Positions 23,901 through 43,931 of a DNA stretch of 64,000 nucleotides are shown here, one piece after another. This DNA is from Muricea muricata. Its lineage: Eukaryota; Cnidaria; Anthozoa; Malacalcyonacea; Plexauridae. The notes below the pieces were generated by a model, which was given only the letters and a program-made list of their open reading frames with translations, searched no databases and was not told the origin of the DNA. The stretch's first letter is position 1. Every line of letters begins with the position of its first letter. Position numbers and translations under genes: made by a program. The stretch lies in contig OY979718.1 of NCBI GenBank assembly GCA_963855995.1, positions 26,836,282 through 26,900,281 of the forward strand, written 5' to 3'.

Positions 23901-25807
23901 ACACTAATCGACACTGCAGGAGAAAATAGTTTACACTGGATAATTTGCCTACACAATCTTGGAATAATTTGCTTATTTGGACTTAAATTGCACAGGCATG
24001 TATAAATGCTGGATGACTTCAGGAGATCGAGAAAGGGGCTTTTTCACAGAAAAGCTTAAACTAAATTTTGCATGGTAGTAAGCAAATTGCATGGCAGAAT
24101 AATTAAAGGTCAAAACATATACCAAGTCTCACCATGTTTTACTAATGGCATTCTAATTCATTAATGATTGTCAAATACAAATAGATTGTAATAAATACAA
24201 CATGGTAAAACCCACATGCAATACATTTTGACCCTTACATTTGCTACAGATTTATACACGCACACTAATGATCTAGCTCGGCAGACCAACAGCTGAAACA
24301 AATTAACTACCAAGTTTGCCAGGGCCGTTAATTTGTTTGTTGCTTGTATAATATATGCAGATGAATAATAATTGCCATAATTTTTACTTGACATACTTGA
24401 TTTAGAATAAACACACTCATTTTATGTTGATCAAGACTTATACAAAAAAGATATGCTAGTGGAGTTATTAGCCATGGCCAAGTGAATATAGGCTTGTAAT
24501 CACTGAGGCGACTTATTGCTTTAGTATAAATTTCCAGGTGTCTACAAATAACAATCTTCATAAAACACAATGATATATACAAAAAAAGCAAAAAGCCACA
24601 GTCACTGACCAGTGACTATCACTTCAGAGGCAGTGAATCTTGAGCAATCAGAATGCAGGAAAATCACCTGGAAATGTGTACTAAACATCATTATGTACAT
24701 CTGTATATAATTACAGTAACTTTGTCAGGTATCTGGAAAGTACAAGACTTTGCATAATTTATGCACACATATGTATATAATTATGCAGCAAATTTGCTGC
24801 GCTGAGACAATGTTTGCGACATGTAATGAGCGCTTTGAATAAACAAATAACTCTCAACGGGGAGCATACTATGTAATGATCTCACAGGGAATACACCTAA
24901 AACCCTTGGGAAATGAGCCATATATAACACATATTATAGCCTGTTCTTTTATCAGTTTGTTGTGGTATCCAAGAAGTCAATTTCATATTCTATGGGCTCT
25001 TTTACCAAACACGAACGCTGACGTTATGCACAATTTCATGTGAGTCAAAACCTTAAGAGATTTGTGCTATCACAGCAGTCATTGAAAAAAGACCCCAGAA
25101 TACCTGCAGTGCCTTGTCACAGATTGCAAATGTCACAATTTTCTGTCGTCTTCAAAACAACAATTCCACAAGATTGAAATGAAACAAAGCACAATTTGTT
25201 TTTGTGTTTTTTCGAGCAAACTCGAAATGTTTTCAAAGGTGTCGCAACAACAAAGGAAACACGATGCAAACGTAAGCAGATATACAGAGTGCGGGAACCA
25301 GCGGGACACTTGTATAGTTCTGTTGACTCGAACACCTCTCGCTAAATCTTAATTTTCCCCATTCACTTACCAACAAACTTCGCAAGCAAGGCCTTGGTTC
25401 TTCCTCAAGCACATCTACGATGAAATATAAACGCAACCTTTGAAGAATGTTCAGTTCTTAATTAAAGACACAGGCTTTCTTTCTGTTTCAACTTGTAAAC
25501 GTTTCAACAAATATAAAAACATTGTATTAATATGTACGCGTTCGCAGTTGCACGCGTCAAATACCTCTAAACTATTAGAAAGTACTGTTGAACACTTGAA
25601 TACCAAGGCTACGTAAAGACAATAAAAAATGCATGGTTGCTGCAAAAATACAAACTATCGAACATGCCTTGCTGTACAATACGATAAGGTTCGGTTTGAA
25701 GTACCTGGAAAAGTTGCCAGAGATCGAAACGAATAGTCAAGCGGTGGCGCCGAGTTGTTTATCGTGTCAACGGCATGCGATGTTGAAGATATTCTGCTCT
25801 TAAACAT
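20930..25807 (-). CDS. LRRC51: Leucine-rich repeat-containing protein 51, complete
   Basis: Four exons on the - strand: 25807-25705, 25414-25371, 22819-22655 and 21217-20930. They join at phases 1, 0 and 0 to give a 199-residue protein, close to the vertebrate length of about 190. The N-terminus has the family motif APPLDYSFRS (residues 20-29). Exon 2 supplies EEEPRPCLRSL. Exon 3 gives RLNNNALSNFNGF and LSWLDLSFNYLTTID. Exon 4 gives LLNLHGNGI, LTVHGNPVEDAKGYRDY and DFSKITKADRE, the LRR block and C-terminal cap of LRRC51 (LRTOMT1). There is no signal peptide or membrane segment, so it is cytosolic. The family is found in ciliated organisms; its molecular role is poorly known. Every junction is GT/AG. 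The start is the first ATG (25807), 172 bp from the divergent TMEM216 start. Intron 3 is largely filled by a foldback element. Confidence 0.93.
21465..22585. repeat. Foldback element inside LRRC51 intron 3
   Basis: Nested inverted repeats: GGTGCACCAATAACATTT near 21470 pairs with AAAATGTTATTGGTGCAC near 22575. GCGCGCTCTGAGCTGACAG (about 21658) pairs with CTGTCAGCTCAGAGCGCGC (about 22434). An inner hairpin at about 21975-22220 centres on CCGCGCGTAATAC. The arms show no open frame of interest. A related inner sequence occurs at 32590-32940. Confidence 0.75.
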
Positions 25808-25979
25808 CTTGATCACTCCTTATTCGCAGAACTTTCATATTTGAAGAAAATTTTGCTCCTTTTCGAAACCAAAAGAGAAACCTTCGAATGTCGTCTGTCG
25901 ATGTCTTCCAGATCTGTGAATCCCGGTCGTCATGACAACCGTTGGAAACGGTCTTATGACAGCGTGGCTGCTAAGCAAG
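25808..25979. promoter_or_regulatory. Bidirectional LRRC51/TMEM216 promoter
   Basis: This is the gap between the divergent start codons of two cilium-associated genes. No TATA box is evident. It contains an X-box at 25926-25939. Both 5' UTRs and the core promoters must fit within or overlap the flanking exons. Confidence 0.75.
25926..25939. promoter_or_regulatory. X-box (RFX transcription-factor site)
   Basis: GTCGTCATGACAAC fits the RFX consensus RYYNYY-N(1-3)-RRNRAC at every position, with a 2-nt spacer. It lies 41 bp upstream of the TMEM216 ATG and 119 bp upstream of the LRRC51 ATG. X-boxes in this range of a start codon mark ciliary genes from nematodes to vertebrates. Confidence 0.75.
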
Positions 25980-33719
<7,740 letters not shown>

Positions 33720-33954
33720 TGCTGCAACGGGAATATTGCAAATGGCTCGAATTGAACGTGTTCAAAGAGCAACGTGGCGATACCGTATTGTTTATATCAC
33801 CAGACTCCGGCAGTGTTAAACAGTTGATGCGAACTTAGTCACGAAAAGTGCCCTGGAAACAACCCAGTAATGTTGGGTCAAGCTGGAGTCGCGTTAATGG
33901 CTTTGTTTATCGATGTTGAGGATTATTAGCTCATGTATTGCATGTTTATATAAT

Positions 33955-34170
33955 ATACAGCTAGTTCAACAAGGTTTGTCCTTGAAACTGTAAACTGAAA
34001 CAGCGTCCAGGGCACATGGGAAACTTACAACGGCAAATTTACTTGCTACAAAGGTAATTCCCCAAGTATCAGGGCCTATAGATAGACGATGTATCATCCC
34101 TATAGTTATAGGCGCTCATGGTTCACAGTTTTTGCGTTCACAAAGAGAACCTTAGTTGAAGTAAATGCAT
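33955..34170 (+). repeat. Dispersed repeat, copy 1
   Basis: Begins ATACAGCTAGTTCAA and includes ACACAT/GGGAAACTTA and GGTTCACAGTTTTTGCG. Shared with 34320-34610 and 55205-55470. Confidence 0.6.
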
Positions 34171-34319
34171 TGTAACAAACTGATGGTAATGCCTATGTAA
34201 ATGGCTAGTAATAGAAGTAAACAAAGAAACACAAGTAAACCAAGTAAATAGCCTTTGTCCACAAGTGAAGAGAAATGGAGGCAGGAATATAAAAAGATAC
34301 TTTACAGATAGATTTATAC

Positions 34320-34610
34320 CCGTGATATACAGCTAATTCAATAAAGTTGTCTTAAACTATGAGCGCGCAAGGCATGACGGGTTATTGCTTATTTTCACCT
34401 CTAAACTCGGAATTACAGTATCTTTTCGAAACAGCACTGAGAGCACATAGGAAACTTATGACGCCACATTTACTTGCTTACTATTTCCCTGAGTGTCAAA
34501 ATCTTGATTAACCATATGAAATCATTCATTCTTTGCACGCGCATACACTGTAGTTCACAGTTTACGCTTTTACAAAGACAACAACCGTGATTGAAATAGC
34601 ACACGTGATT
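34320..34610 (+). repeat. Dispersed repeat, copy 2
   Basis: Direct repeat of copy 1. It adds an internal block (AACTATGAGCGCGCAAGG ... CACCTCTAAACTCGGAATTA) that is also found in the copy at 55205. Confidence 0.65.
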
Positions 34611-35140
34611 AAAGTGGCAATGACACGAAATTTTCGATGCTGAGATTTTTTCAAAATATGAAAATTCAATCTTTTCTGATCATTTTGATACCACTTTTGT
34701 CTTCCAATTCAAAGTAGAAGTTAATTTTTCGTTTGAAGATAGGTAGTAGATCATCTCATAACTATGACCAACGCCAAGCTGTGCTTTGTTTAGTAGCGTA
34801 GCTAGCGGTCGCGCTCATCCCGCCGGGCGGAACAAAATCTCCAAAAAATAAAATGAGTTATAAATACGAAAAACTAAATCGCAGCTTTGCTCATATGGAA
34901 AACTTAAATGTTGATTATGGTGATTTTTTGTTCCTTTTATTTGTTATTTAGTAGAATTTTCAAGTTCTTATGCAATTTTTCAGTGGGCTTCTTGTTGCGC
35001 AGTAACTGAAACACAGTATTACTACAAGTATACTACAAGTATCAAGTATTGCATAATGCATAGATATCAGAGGGAGGAATATGCTAATACTGTTTTATGG
35101 ACGAAAACCTGGTTTCTGGTTGCATAATTAGCACGGCGCA

Positions 35141-35314
35141 CGAGGACGTAACTAGAGGGGGGGGGGGGGTGTATATTCATATATTCATGTTTTGCCCGAC
35201 AGATTTCTTTTCAAATTGAGAAATTTGAAGTTGATTTAAATAGAAACTCGTCGGGCAGAACATGAATATATGAATATACAACCCCCCCAAAATTACCTTC
35301 TAGTTACGTCCCTG
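35141..35314. mobile_element. 174-bp hAT-type MITE with 8-bp TSD
   Basis: The left end CGAGGACGTAACTAGA and the right end (reverse complement CAGGGACGTAACTAGAAGG) form TIRs. The arms pair through GTATATTCATATATTCATG and GCCCGAC. The 8-bp direct repeat ACGGCGCA flanks it exactly (35133-35140, 35315-35322). CAG-type ends with an 8-bp TSD indicate the hAT superfamily. The left terminus has lost the canonical CAGGG. Confidence 0.8.
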
Positions 35315-35830
35315 ACGGCGCATGCTCAAAACGGCTGTTAGCAATGCCGAAGTCCCACTATTTGAAATTGGCGCAGGCTGTTAATATTTAGCCTTCCCTT
35401 GTGAAGCTTCCTGGGTGAGTAGACACATTGCCGCAGGCTGCGCAGCAACGGTAGTTCAGAATTGCTCTGCTTTTTTTATTAAAATATCTACTCACCAGTG
35501 ACTACCCAGAAAGCTGTAATGTTACATGATTATGGATTAGATATACATTGTTTTTAAACAAATCGACAAGTCGGTGATTTTGTCATTTTGCCAAATAGAT
35601 ATCAAAGGTTTGCGAGAAATATAACAAAATTGTGAGCTTTTTTGTAAGATATAAACGCGCACTATACTACAGTATGTCCTAAGATCGGGCATACTATAGG
35701 ATATGTTTATATCTTCTTCAATTGGTTAATTTCTCTGTAGTGTATTTGCTAACGCCAGATGACTAAGCGAGTCTTTTGCTATGCAGCCTATGTAAATATC
35801 AAAAATTTGCGTTAGGCAAAACAAGGTATT

Positions 35831-36060
35831 AATAGACCATACCCATAATGACGTCATTTAGTAGTTAAGCATGTAAAACTATTTGAATATGCCAATATAA
35901 TTGAATGGTTTAAAATTATTTGTGAAATAAATATGTTAAATTATTTGTTTCATTTAATGTTCTGGACATATAAGGACCTAAAAAATTTAACAATATTGCC
36001 ATATTTAAATAGTTTTACTCGCTTAACTACTAAATGACGTCATTATGGGTAAGGTCTATT
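35831..36060. mobile_element. 230-bp MITE with about 65-bp TIRs
   Basis: AATAGACCATACCCATAATG at the left matches the reverse complement of the right end. The arms continue through ACGTCATTTAGTAGTTAAGC and AAAACTATTT. No coding capacity. The target duplication is unclear. Confidence 0.75.
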
Positions 36061-36189
36061 GTCGCGTGAGCACCAAAGCATGTACAAAATCATTCTCCAC
36101 ACTGTGTACCGAATTGGAATAGACTTGTCGAGGATTTACCCCCAAACGCCGTCCTTGACAGAATTAACCAACAGAAAATTCAATGATAA

Positions 36190-36830
36190 AATAACATGCA
36201 GTTTACATGAAGGTTGCAGTCACAGATGTAGGTAGCACATGGGCTTTTGCTGGAAACGATAAGTTTTTTTGCCTTGGAGTAATCATGGATGGACAACTGT
36301 CATGGGGAAGCCTTGCTGACCATGTATGCTCTAAAGGTAGTGCTGGAATAGGCCTAATTAGAAGAATAAGACCTTTTGTCCCCCTATCCACGTTAAAAAT
36401 GCTGTATAATGCAATTGTTCTACCCTATTTTGATTATAGCAGCCCTTTGTGGGATAACTGTGGGAACACCCAAAAAAATAGACTACAAAAATTCCAGAAT
36501 CGTGCAGCAAGAATAATTACCGTAAAATCTTATGATGTGCCTTCCGTCGAATTGCTCGCAAATTTTAAGTGAGAGCAAATTTTAAGTATCAATTCCAAAT
36601 TGTTATTTGTGTATAAAATTATTAATGGGCACACCGCCCCCAACTTACGAAATAAATTCAGATTCAATTATGAAACGGAATGCCCATATAATCTCGGAAA
36701 CAGCAGCACTGATTTAGCACTTCCCAAACCAAATAAAGATTTTGGCAAGAGGTGCTTTAATTACAGTGCTGTTGTTCTTTGGAATAATCTACCATGCCAG
36801 GCTAAGATTGCACCCAACGTCTTTTAAGAA
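36190..36830 (+). pseudogene. LINE reverse-transcriptase C-terminal remnant
   Basis: Two open frames, 36207-36572 and 36600-36827, in different phases. They read through CLGVIMDGQLSW, DHVCSKGSAGIGLIRRIRPF, LYNAIVLPYFDYSSPLWDNC, LQKFQNRAARII and then INGHTAPNLR, LALPKPN and AVVLWNNLP. This is the post-catalytic (thumb/C-terminal) part of a CR1/L2/Rex-type ORF2, common in cnidarian genomes. A frame change after LLANFK and the missing N-terminal catalytic palm make it dead. The antisense frame at 36203-36391 is a shadow. Confidence 0.85.
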
Positions 36831-37960
36831 ATTTATACAGCAGGAATGAGTTGAGGGTGGCATTCTCCGATTTCTTTGTGAAAACCGCGTGTTTAATCGA
36901 CTTAATTTTACTGTGTTATATTCATGCCCTTGTAGTCTCGAATTACGTAAAGTATTGTTGTATATGTAATAGTTTAATTTTGTAATTTTGTATATATGTA
37001 ATTTTGTAAAGTTTGGTGACTTTGTAAATCTCTACAGTAGGAAAAAAACTGTGATTTTTTTAAAAACGGTTTTCAGATTTGAAATCAGCAGAATAATCTC
37101 TATCGAAACAAGTAAATCTAAAAATCAAAGATTTTGTTTCATTGGTACATTCACACTGCGAGGGTTGTTTGAAAAATGTACCAAAGTGCGCGGACCCCTG
37201 GGGCGAGTATTTCGAATATATTCAAAAATCATGAGTATGGTTAATCACTATATTTGCACGACATTCAGGAAATAAAATAATGATAGTTAATTGCTTTGTT
37301 TGAGTAAGAGCGAAGTTGCCAAATATATTTACCAAGTTCGGTTGAATGTTTGTGCTTCGGGTTTCTGAACGAGTTGTGTGGTTTTTGCATAGTGTTTTAA
37401 GTTTGTCCATGCACTAATCATAGTTTTATCACCTTTTAGTAGTCCATTTATATACTAAAAATACATGGATGCAGCAACCCCTCGCCACTAACTAAAAATG
37501 CAACTGTATTTTCTGAATTACATGAAGTATTTCAATAGGTTGTTGTCATAGCAACACGGCAATTTTTATTCTTTCTCTATATTTTTTCACAAAAGGACAA
37601 AATATCAGTTTTTAATCCTTGTTTTAATGACAATTTTTTTAAATGGCACAACATTTGTCATCGGTATGTTATTATGCCTAACATAAGCTTAAATTTGGTA
37701 TAAAATACGACCTATTAATTACATAAAACGTTTTGAAATATTTATGAAACTAAATTTTTATCTACATAAACTTTGAGTTTGAAATAAAACCGTTTAAAGC
37801 CACTTTTAGATCTTCGCTCGTATTCTTTTACATGTAAAGTTCGTCAATATTTTGAAATACAGTAATAAGAAGACACTGCATTCACAAAACATAAACTTAC
37901 TCTGGAATTTAAACAGTGAATAGATTGGAGGAGTCGGGCTACGCCGGCCTTTATAAAGCA
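36831..37960. other. No gene recognised
   Basis: A+T-rich. Some short open frames without features. Confidence 0.4.
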
Positions 37961-38956
37961 TTAAAACCATAGAAATAATAGATATAGAATGCGTACTCCT
38001 ATCTTTTCTCTGTGAAAAACTTGTCACCACAAAATGGCGGATTTATAAGGGCATTTGACTAGTTCCAGACTCCTGCAAGAGGGAATTTCGCGCGGTCGCA
38101 AGGAGTGCGATTTGTTTTTGTCAACCAGAGTTTACAAAAAAGACATAAATTCGAGACTTTAAATGGAAAAAAAGGTTTATAAAACGTTTCGAATAAAGGA
38201 AAACAGATTTTTTGAGACTTTTTACGTAAAAGATGGCACAAAGAAACAGGAGAGTGCGATAATGCATATGATAAGAGCAGAAAATACAAGAAACTGTTTG
38301 CGGAGTTTTCAAGTTTGCTGTGACAAGACTAAAAAAATAATAAAAACTCACAGGTACGTTTTAGCGTTTGAAAATACACATTAATTATGTAATGTTCAAC
38401 ACTATTCTAAAAGCTCAAATGGTACCTTTGTTGTTTTAGTCGGAGTTCCTTACTGACCTTAGTTTTAAAAGGCAGTTTTTGAGAATTTTAAGCAATCGAT
38501 ATTTACAAACAATCACCTTGTTCGTGCACTGTTAAATATTGTAGCTTACATAACTTCTGTTATCTTAATGTCTTCTGATTTAGCTTCAAAAGTCAATGAA
38601 AAAAGCGACAATTTGGTCACTTTTTTAACGAAATGTTTAGCTATATGCATGCAAAGCATTTTCAAAGTAAATCATGTTTACGCAAAACTAAAACCGTCTT
38701 TGTATTATAATGCACAACTATTATTTACCATCAGTGTGTCACTGTCTTTATTTCATTGTTTCAAGAGAACTGTAATTAAACTGTAAATTCGACAAAAAAC
38801 AATTTTTTATCAGGAACTGCTTTGTTTTACAGACTCTGACGTTTAACTCCTGGCCAAATTCAATATGGCGGATTTATAAGGGCAAATTATTTTAAATTTT
38901 AGGCACAGGCTAGGTTACCAAGCACGCATTCTATATCTATTATTTCTATGATTAAA
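37961..38956. repeat. Inverted repeat pair enclosing a direct repeat pair
   Basis: ATAGAAATAATAGATATAGA (about 37968) is inverted at about 38948. Just inside, TGGCGGATTTATAAGGGCA occurs twice in the same orientation (about 38034 and about 38866). The layout is compatible with a roughly 1 kb mobile element whose ends I cannot fix. Confidence 0.55.
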
Positions 38957-39176
38957 ACAAAAGTATAAATACGCATTATCAACAAACGTGCCTTGTGTTT
39001 CACGCCATAGTCAATTTTTGGCGCTTCTCTGTATTTTCCCAGAATTAATCTCTCTTCAAGAGACTTGTGGCAGTCGTTTTCGTCTGAGTTCTCACCTTTT
39101 TGGATGCCTTAAGTGTTCGGCTACTCCTGAGAGTCCGCCATATTCTTGAGATCAGAAATGACCACCCTTCCACACT

Positions 39177-39447
39177 CATTGATCTGTATAATACTGGATC
39201 ACGCATACAAAATAAAATTTTGAAGTCATCGCCGCCATCTTGGAACTCCAGGTCCAGCGTTCTTTGCGGGTGTAAGAGTAAGCTTTTAAGCAGCGTTTTC
39301 AATTTCCGTAAATTTCCTTAAAATAAGGAGGTTTTTTTATCTATTTAAAATGCTGATTGTCCGCCATCTTGGTACTCCAAATTCGTCATTTCTGCTGGCT
39401 TCACTTAATGTCATTGAATGCGTGATCCAGTATTATACAGATCAATG
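39177..39447. repeat. 30-bp perfect inverted repeat with 211-bp loop
   Basis: 39177-39206 (CATTGATCTGTATAATACTG...) is the exact reverse complement of 39418-39447. The arms also share CCGCCATCTTGG nearby in one orientation. Confidence 0.8.
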
Positions 39448-39872
39448 TCCACACTTCTTTGGTGAGCCATGGCGGCCGTACGCCAGGAACTTTAGACTTC
39501 GCTATTAAAGTATTAATGCTTTCCTTTTCCCGGGTGTAAATAGCCGTATGGAATTGGCACCCTCGCCCCGGGCTAACGCCCGGAACGGCGCTTCGCGCCG
39601 TTGGCTCGGCTCGGGGATTACAAAAAACTTCTAAATTTTCTTGATAAAGTTAAAACCAAGCTCTACACATAAGCTGTACACATATTATTTTATTTTGTCT
39701 TTTCTTGCATGCATAAACAAGCCGCCATTTTGAATACATTTTTATTGGTGAGGTGATTAATTGCCGTGTGATGAACCGATGTCTGTTGAACAATTTTATA
39801 CCAGGATTTTTAACGTATTAAATGTGTATCAATAAAAAAATCAAGAACGCGAAATCGTAATGAAAAGGCATG

Positions 39873-39878
39873 TTTATT
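39873..39878 (-). terminator. Polyadenylation signal of the - strand GH5-like copy
   Basis: AATAAA on the - strand, about 165 nt past the stop. The corresponding site downstream of the + copy is at 62516. Confidence 0.55.
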
Positions 39879-41129
39879 AAATTATAATAACTTACAACTT
39901 TGATCGCACGAGATGTAAGATGATTGAACCATAAGAGTCCAATCGTGCACATTGAGATTATACTAAAAATTGAAGATTACAATAAGATAGGGTTTGAAAC
40001 ATAGGTAAAAGTACATGTTCAATGAAGACTATCGGTAAAGCAATCAAAACCACATCGATTCGATTATTCGCTTTACTGACTTTTGCGATTTTCGCCCCTT
40101 TCGCGATTTCAATTTTCGCCCCTTTTTTGGTTTCGATTTGTCCTCCTTTGCCGATTTCGGTTTGCTTTCATTTGTCGATTTCGTTTTCTCCTTCGGATCT
40201 GGCTTTATTACAGCCAGAACCTTTGCCATGTTGATCTTCACTCCTTGTATGTTCTGTATGTCTGTGATCCATTTGGATTTCGCAGTGTTGTAGTATCGGT
40301 CAAGGACGTTTAGAGACCACGGAATCTTTTCTTCCTTCAACCTTTGAACAAAGTATCGTGCAAAATGCATCACTTCCGACTCGTCAATTCTTCCTGTCTC
40401 TTCGGGGTCCTTGTTGTTTGTCGGCATCCACGCATTCGGTTACTGGCTTTATGGCTGCTTCAACTTCCTTCTGTCCTCTACGACTGCCATCACCTTCCCA
40501 GAATTTTAGTCCGTCTTTTTTGTTGGGACCCGATGCATATATATGCCATTCTGCCATCATATAATTATCTTTTTTGTAGATGTCTTCCTCTATTAAATTT
40601 AGGCCTGTTGCTGTCTTTTTGGGTGATCCGAGGATTATAATACGCTTTCGGTTTTTGTAGCCTGTGCTTCGAATCTTCTCCACTACCTTTCGTGTCCAGT
40701 CATTGTACTTTACTATGTCCTCGCGAAGACTGTTATCACATTTCTCTTTGGAATTTTGGCATACATCCACGCCAAGCTCGGTAAACAGATTAAAACTTAG
40801 TCGATAATCTTTATCTTTAAGACGAGATGCTACTTCTTCCCACCACTGCAAGTAATTCGAGAGGTCTTTTTTCGTTGCAAATGCTTCAGCGTCGTGGTTT
40901 ATCCACGAGATAATCGGTATGACTCCCACCTTTAAAAAATGGTACATTAATCAACACAACCTGACAAATACGGCAATCAACCTCAGTTTAGTTACAGATA
41001 TGGTAGGCACGTCACTAAGTTTGGTGTGTTCGCTAATGATACTCGGCCAGCAAAGGCATAGAAGTGAGGATCTTAAGGGAATTAAAGAGACGTTAAATTA
41101 TGATCACTTCGCGAAAATTCCAGTTTGAA

Positions 41130-43930
41130 TGACTCCCTGCAAACAAACAAAACAGAACTGAATGATATACATGCTTGCGGTATCTCGTCACGTCAACAGT
41201 AAAAATGAGCGGAAAAAATGATACATATACGGCTATTACAGCAAACAAGTGACCATTCCTAAATCGCGCTGTGTATGTAATGACAAGGGTGCGGTTGTGT
41301 AAAAAAGGGATTAAAATTAACTGTGATAATTAGTGGAGACATCTACCAATCAGAACAACGTATTTTGTACTTAATCAGTACTATTTGATTAAAAAAGTGA
41401 TTAAGTGTATTATTCGACCAGCCCCTGATAAGACCTTAAATCTGTACTCTTAATGAGATCTAATCGCAAATATAGCAGGGAACTTCGCGTACTTATATTG
41501 TATAGTTAGCAACTGTTTCTAAAGCCTTTAAAAACTCTTTGACTACTGGTCGCAGGAACGCGTTGCCTTGGAGTTACCCTTTAAAATAATTTGCAATGTT
41601 TACAGAGAGCAGCATGCATTATTACGAAGCATGAATATGAATTATTTAACCTACACTGCGTTCCAAAATTATATGTCTTTCCAATTTTTGTTGCTAACTT
41701 CGGCAGCATTTGAGAAAATTTGGTGAAATTTCTGTGTTGATTATTATTTTCGCCCAAGAGAATCACACAATTCTGTTAATTACAACCGCTTTGACGGGCA
41801 TTTTCCTGATTTTTTGTTCGTCTTACTATCCATCACAATGGCACAAGTTTTTGCAAAGCAGAGAAGAAATATCAAAATAGGAAACATTTGACGGCTTATA
41901 ACGTTACTCTTTTGATATAATTCGTTCAAAACAGCATCACAATCTAAACACTTAACTACTTAACCAGCATACACAACTCAGGTAATGATCATTTTATATA
42001 ACCACCATTCTTGCAAGTTGGACAAAAAATATTCAAATTATTCATATGGAATAACTTTCGATGAAAACGCAGTGGCGTTTTAAAGATCATCTTTGGATTC
42101 GTAATGCCTTTTGCTACATGGTTCTTCTCCCCTCGAGGATGATGCAGATGTTTCTCAGTTAGATTTAATCCTGGAGATGAGGATAGATATTCTTTTTTTC
42201 ACAGTGAGCAAGAATATTAAAGAGTTAAAACTGAAATTTCGCAAAATTTTGTTCAATATTGTTAAAATTATCACAAAAATTTAGATTTGCTTATAATTCT
42301 GGAACGCAATGTGTGTTTCATAAGTAATTCTGTGCAATATTATATGTATTAGGCATGTATCAAGGGTAACCACGTCCTCAGATGCTCCATTGCTTTTGTA
42401 AAGATCATCGTTATAAAAAAACAAGCGCGCAAAGGTGCTATGTCAACGCGCGACGAAGGAAGCACCCAATCTAGTACCCAGAGCAATGCCTAATCACGGG
42501 TTGAGATTGGCATTGCCTCGGAGACAGTAAAATTCTTCGCATCCTGTGATTGGTTAAACATTTAATTAGTAGTTTTCTGTAGCAGAGATTCAGACGTAAG
42601 TTTCAAATGCAAATTTAGAACTTATTGCAAATTTTAAATTCAATTTAAAACGCAAATCCTAAATCCAGTTGGGCATCTAAACCCAAATGTCACTGAAAAC
42701 TATTCGAGTTACAAAGGCTTGCGACACTTGCATACCTTATTCTATATAAACAAATCGTTGTATGTGACTAAATATAAAAAATCCACAAGGCCAGGCTTAT
42801 TATTAAACCATATCTTTTCCAAAATAGTTTGTCTTTTCAAGATAATTCATTTGAACTTATGCGGCAAGCCTGACGTATTCAATGTTTTAAAATCTTCACT
42901 ATTTTGCTATGCTTGCTTATCAAATCAGCAGTCGGAACTTCGTCTTTAAGCGACCAGGCATTGGATCATGCACACAACAACTATTAATGAATATTATTTT
43001 AAATATATTTGCGTGAAATTTTCTTGTTTGGTTTCGAGTGCATTCTGTTGCTGCTATTCTTATACATTACGCTTTCTTTTCACAGATGAATTATGAAAAA
43101 TGTTGGAAGAGCGCAAGAGTGTGGTTCCTTTTGACCTTCGGCTCACATAACATATTTGCCTTCTGAGCCTGAATTTGTTGCATGCTAAGTATATAGTTGT
43201 GAATATGAATGGTGTATTCCATATGAAATTCGAAAATATGCCTCTTTTATACACACTTCATGTCCATATACATGTTGACTTACGAAAAACGTTGGAAGAG
43301 GGCAAATGAAGATTGCGGGGTTTCTTTTGACTTTTGTGCGCACGTAACACATTAGCCTGTGAGTTTCAATTTGGTGAGAGCTAAGCATATAGTTGCAGAA
43401 AAAGTTGCTATGCATATGTGTTTAACACGGCTATATTATTCCGCGTGACTGCAGGTCAGGAGGATTCTTAAAATGGCGATGGGTTTTTAACACCGAGCTT
43501 TACAGTTACTGGAGGAGCGGCTGGAGGATTTTGACGTTAAATGACGCCTTCTCCAAGGTGGCGTCATCAACCGAGCAAACAACTAGTGAGTTCTATTACA
43601 AAAAGCACGTTTTTAAACATTTTAAGCGGTTTAACTGCTGCAAACGCCGTCTGGTATGTTAGGACGCGCAGCGTCCAGCGTCCGAGCGATGTATATGACA
43701 TACATCCCTCCTTCTCTAACTTAATTTATATTTAACTCTACCATCTAACCATTTAACTCTAACTTAATCTATATTTGAAGAGGTTTTCTAATAGAGTCTT
43801 ATGACTTTAAACAATTTAAGTCGAGATTCGTCGATATTTTTCCACAACTTTGATCTAATTATTTATTCAAGGTAAATAACCTATATACAACCTGCGGTAC
43901 ATCAAAGAAAACCGACTCAAAAATAAATTA
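41130..43930. other. Intron 1 of the - strand GH5-like copy, left part; no gene seen
   Basis: A+T-rich with scattered short open frames. Two diverged direct blocks near 43080-43260 and 43270-43400 share TATGAAAAATGTTGGAAGAG / TACGAAAAACGTTGGAAGAG. Confidence 0.4.
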
Positions 43931-43931
43931 A

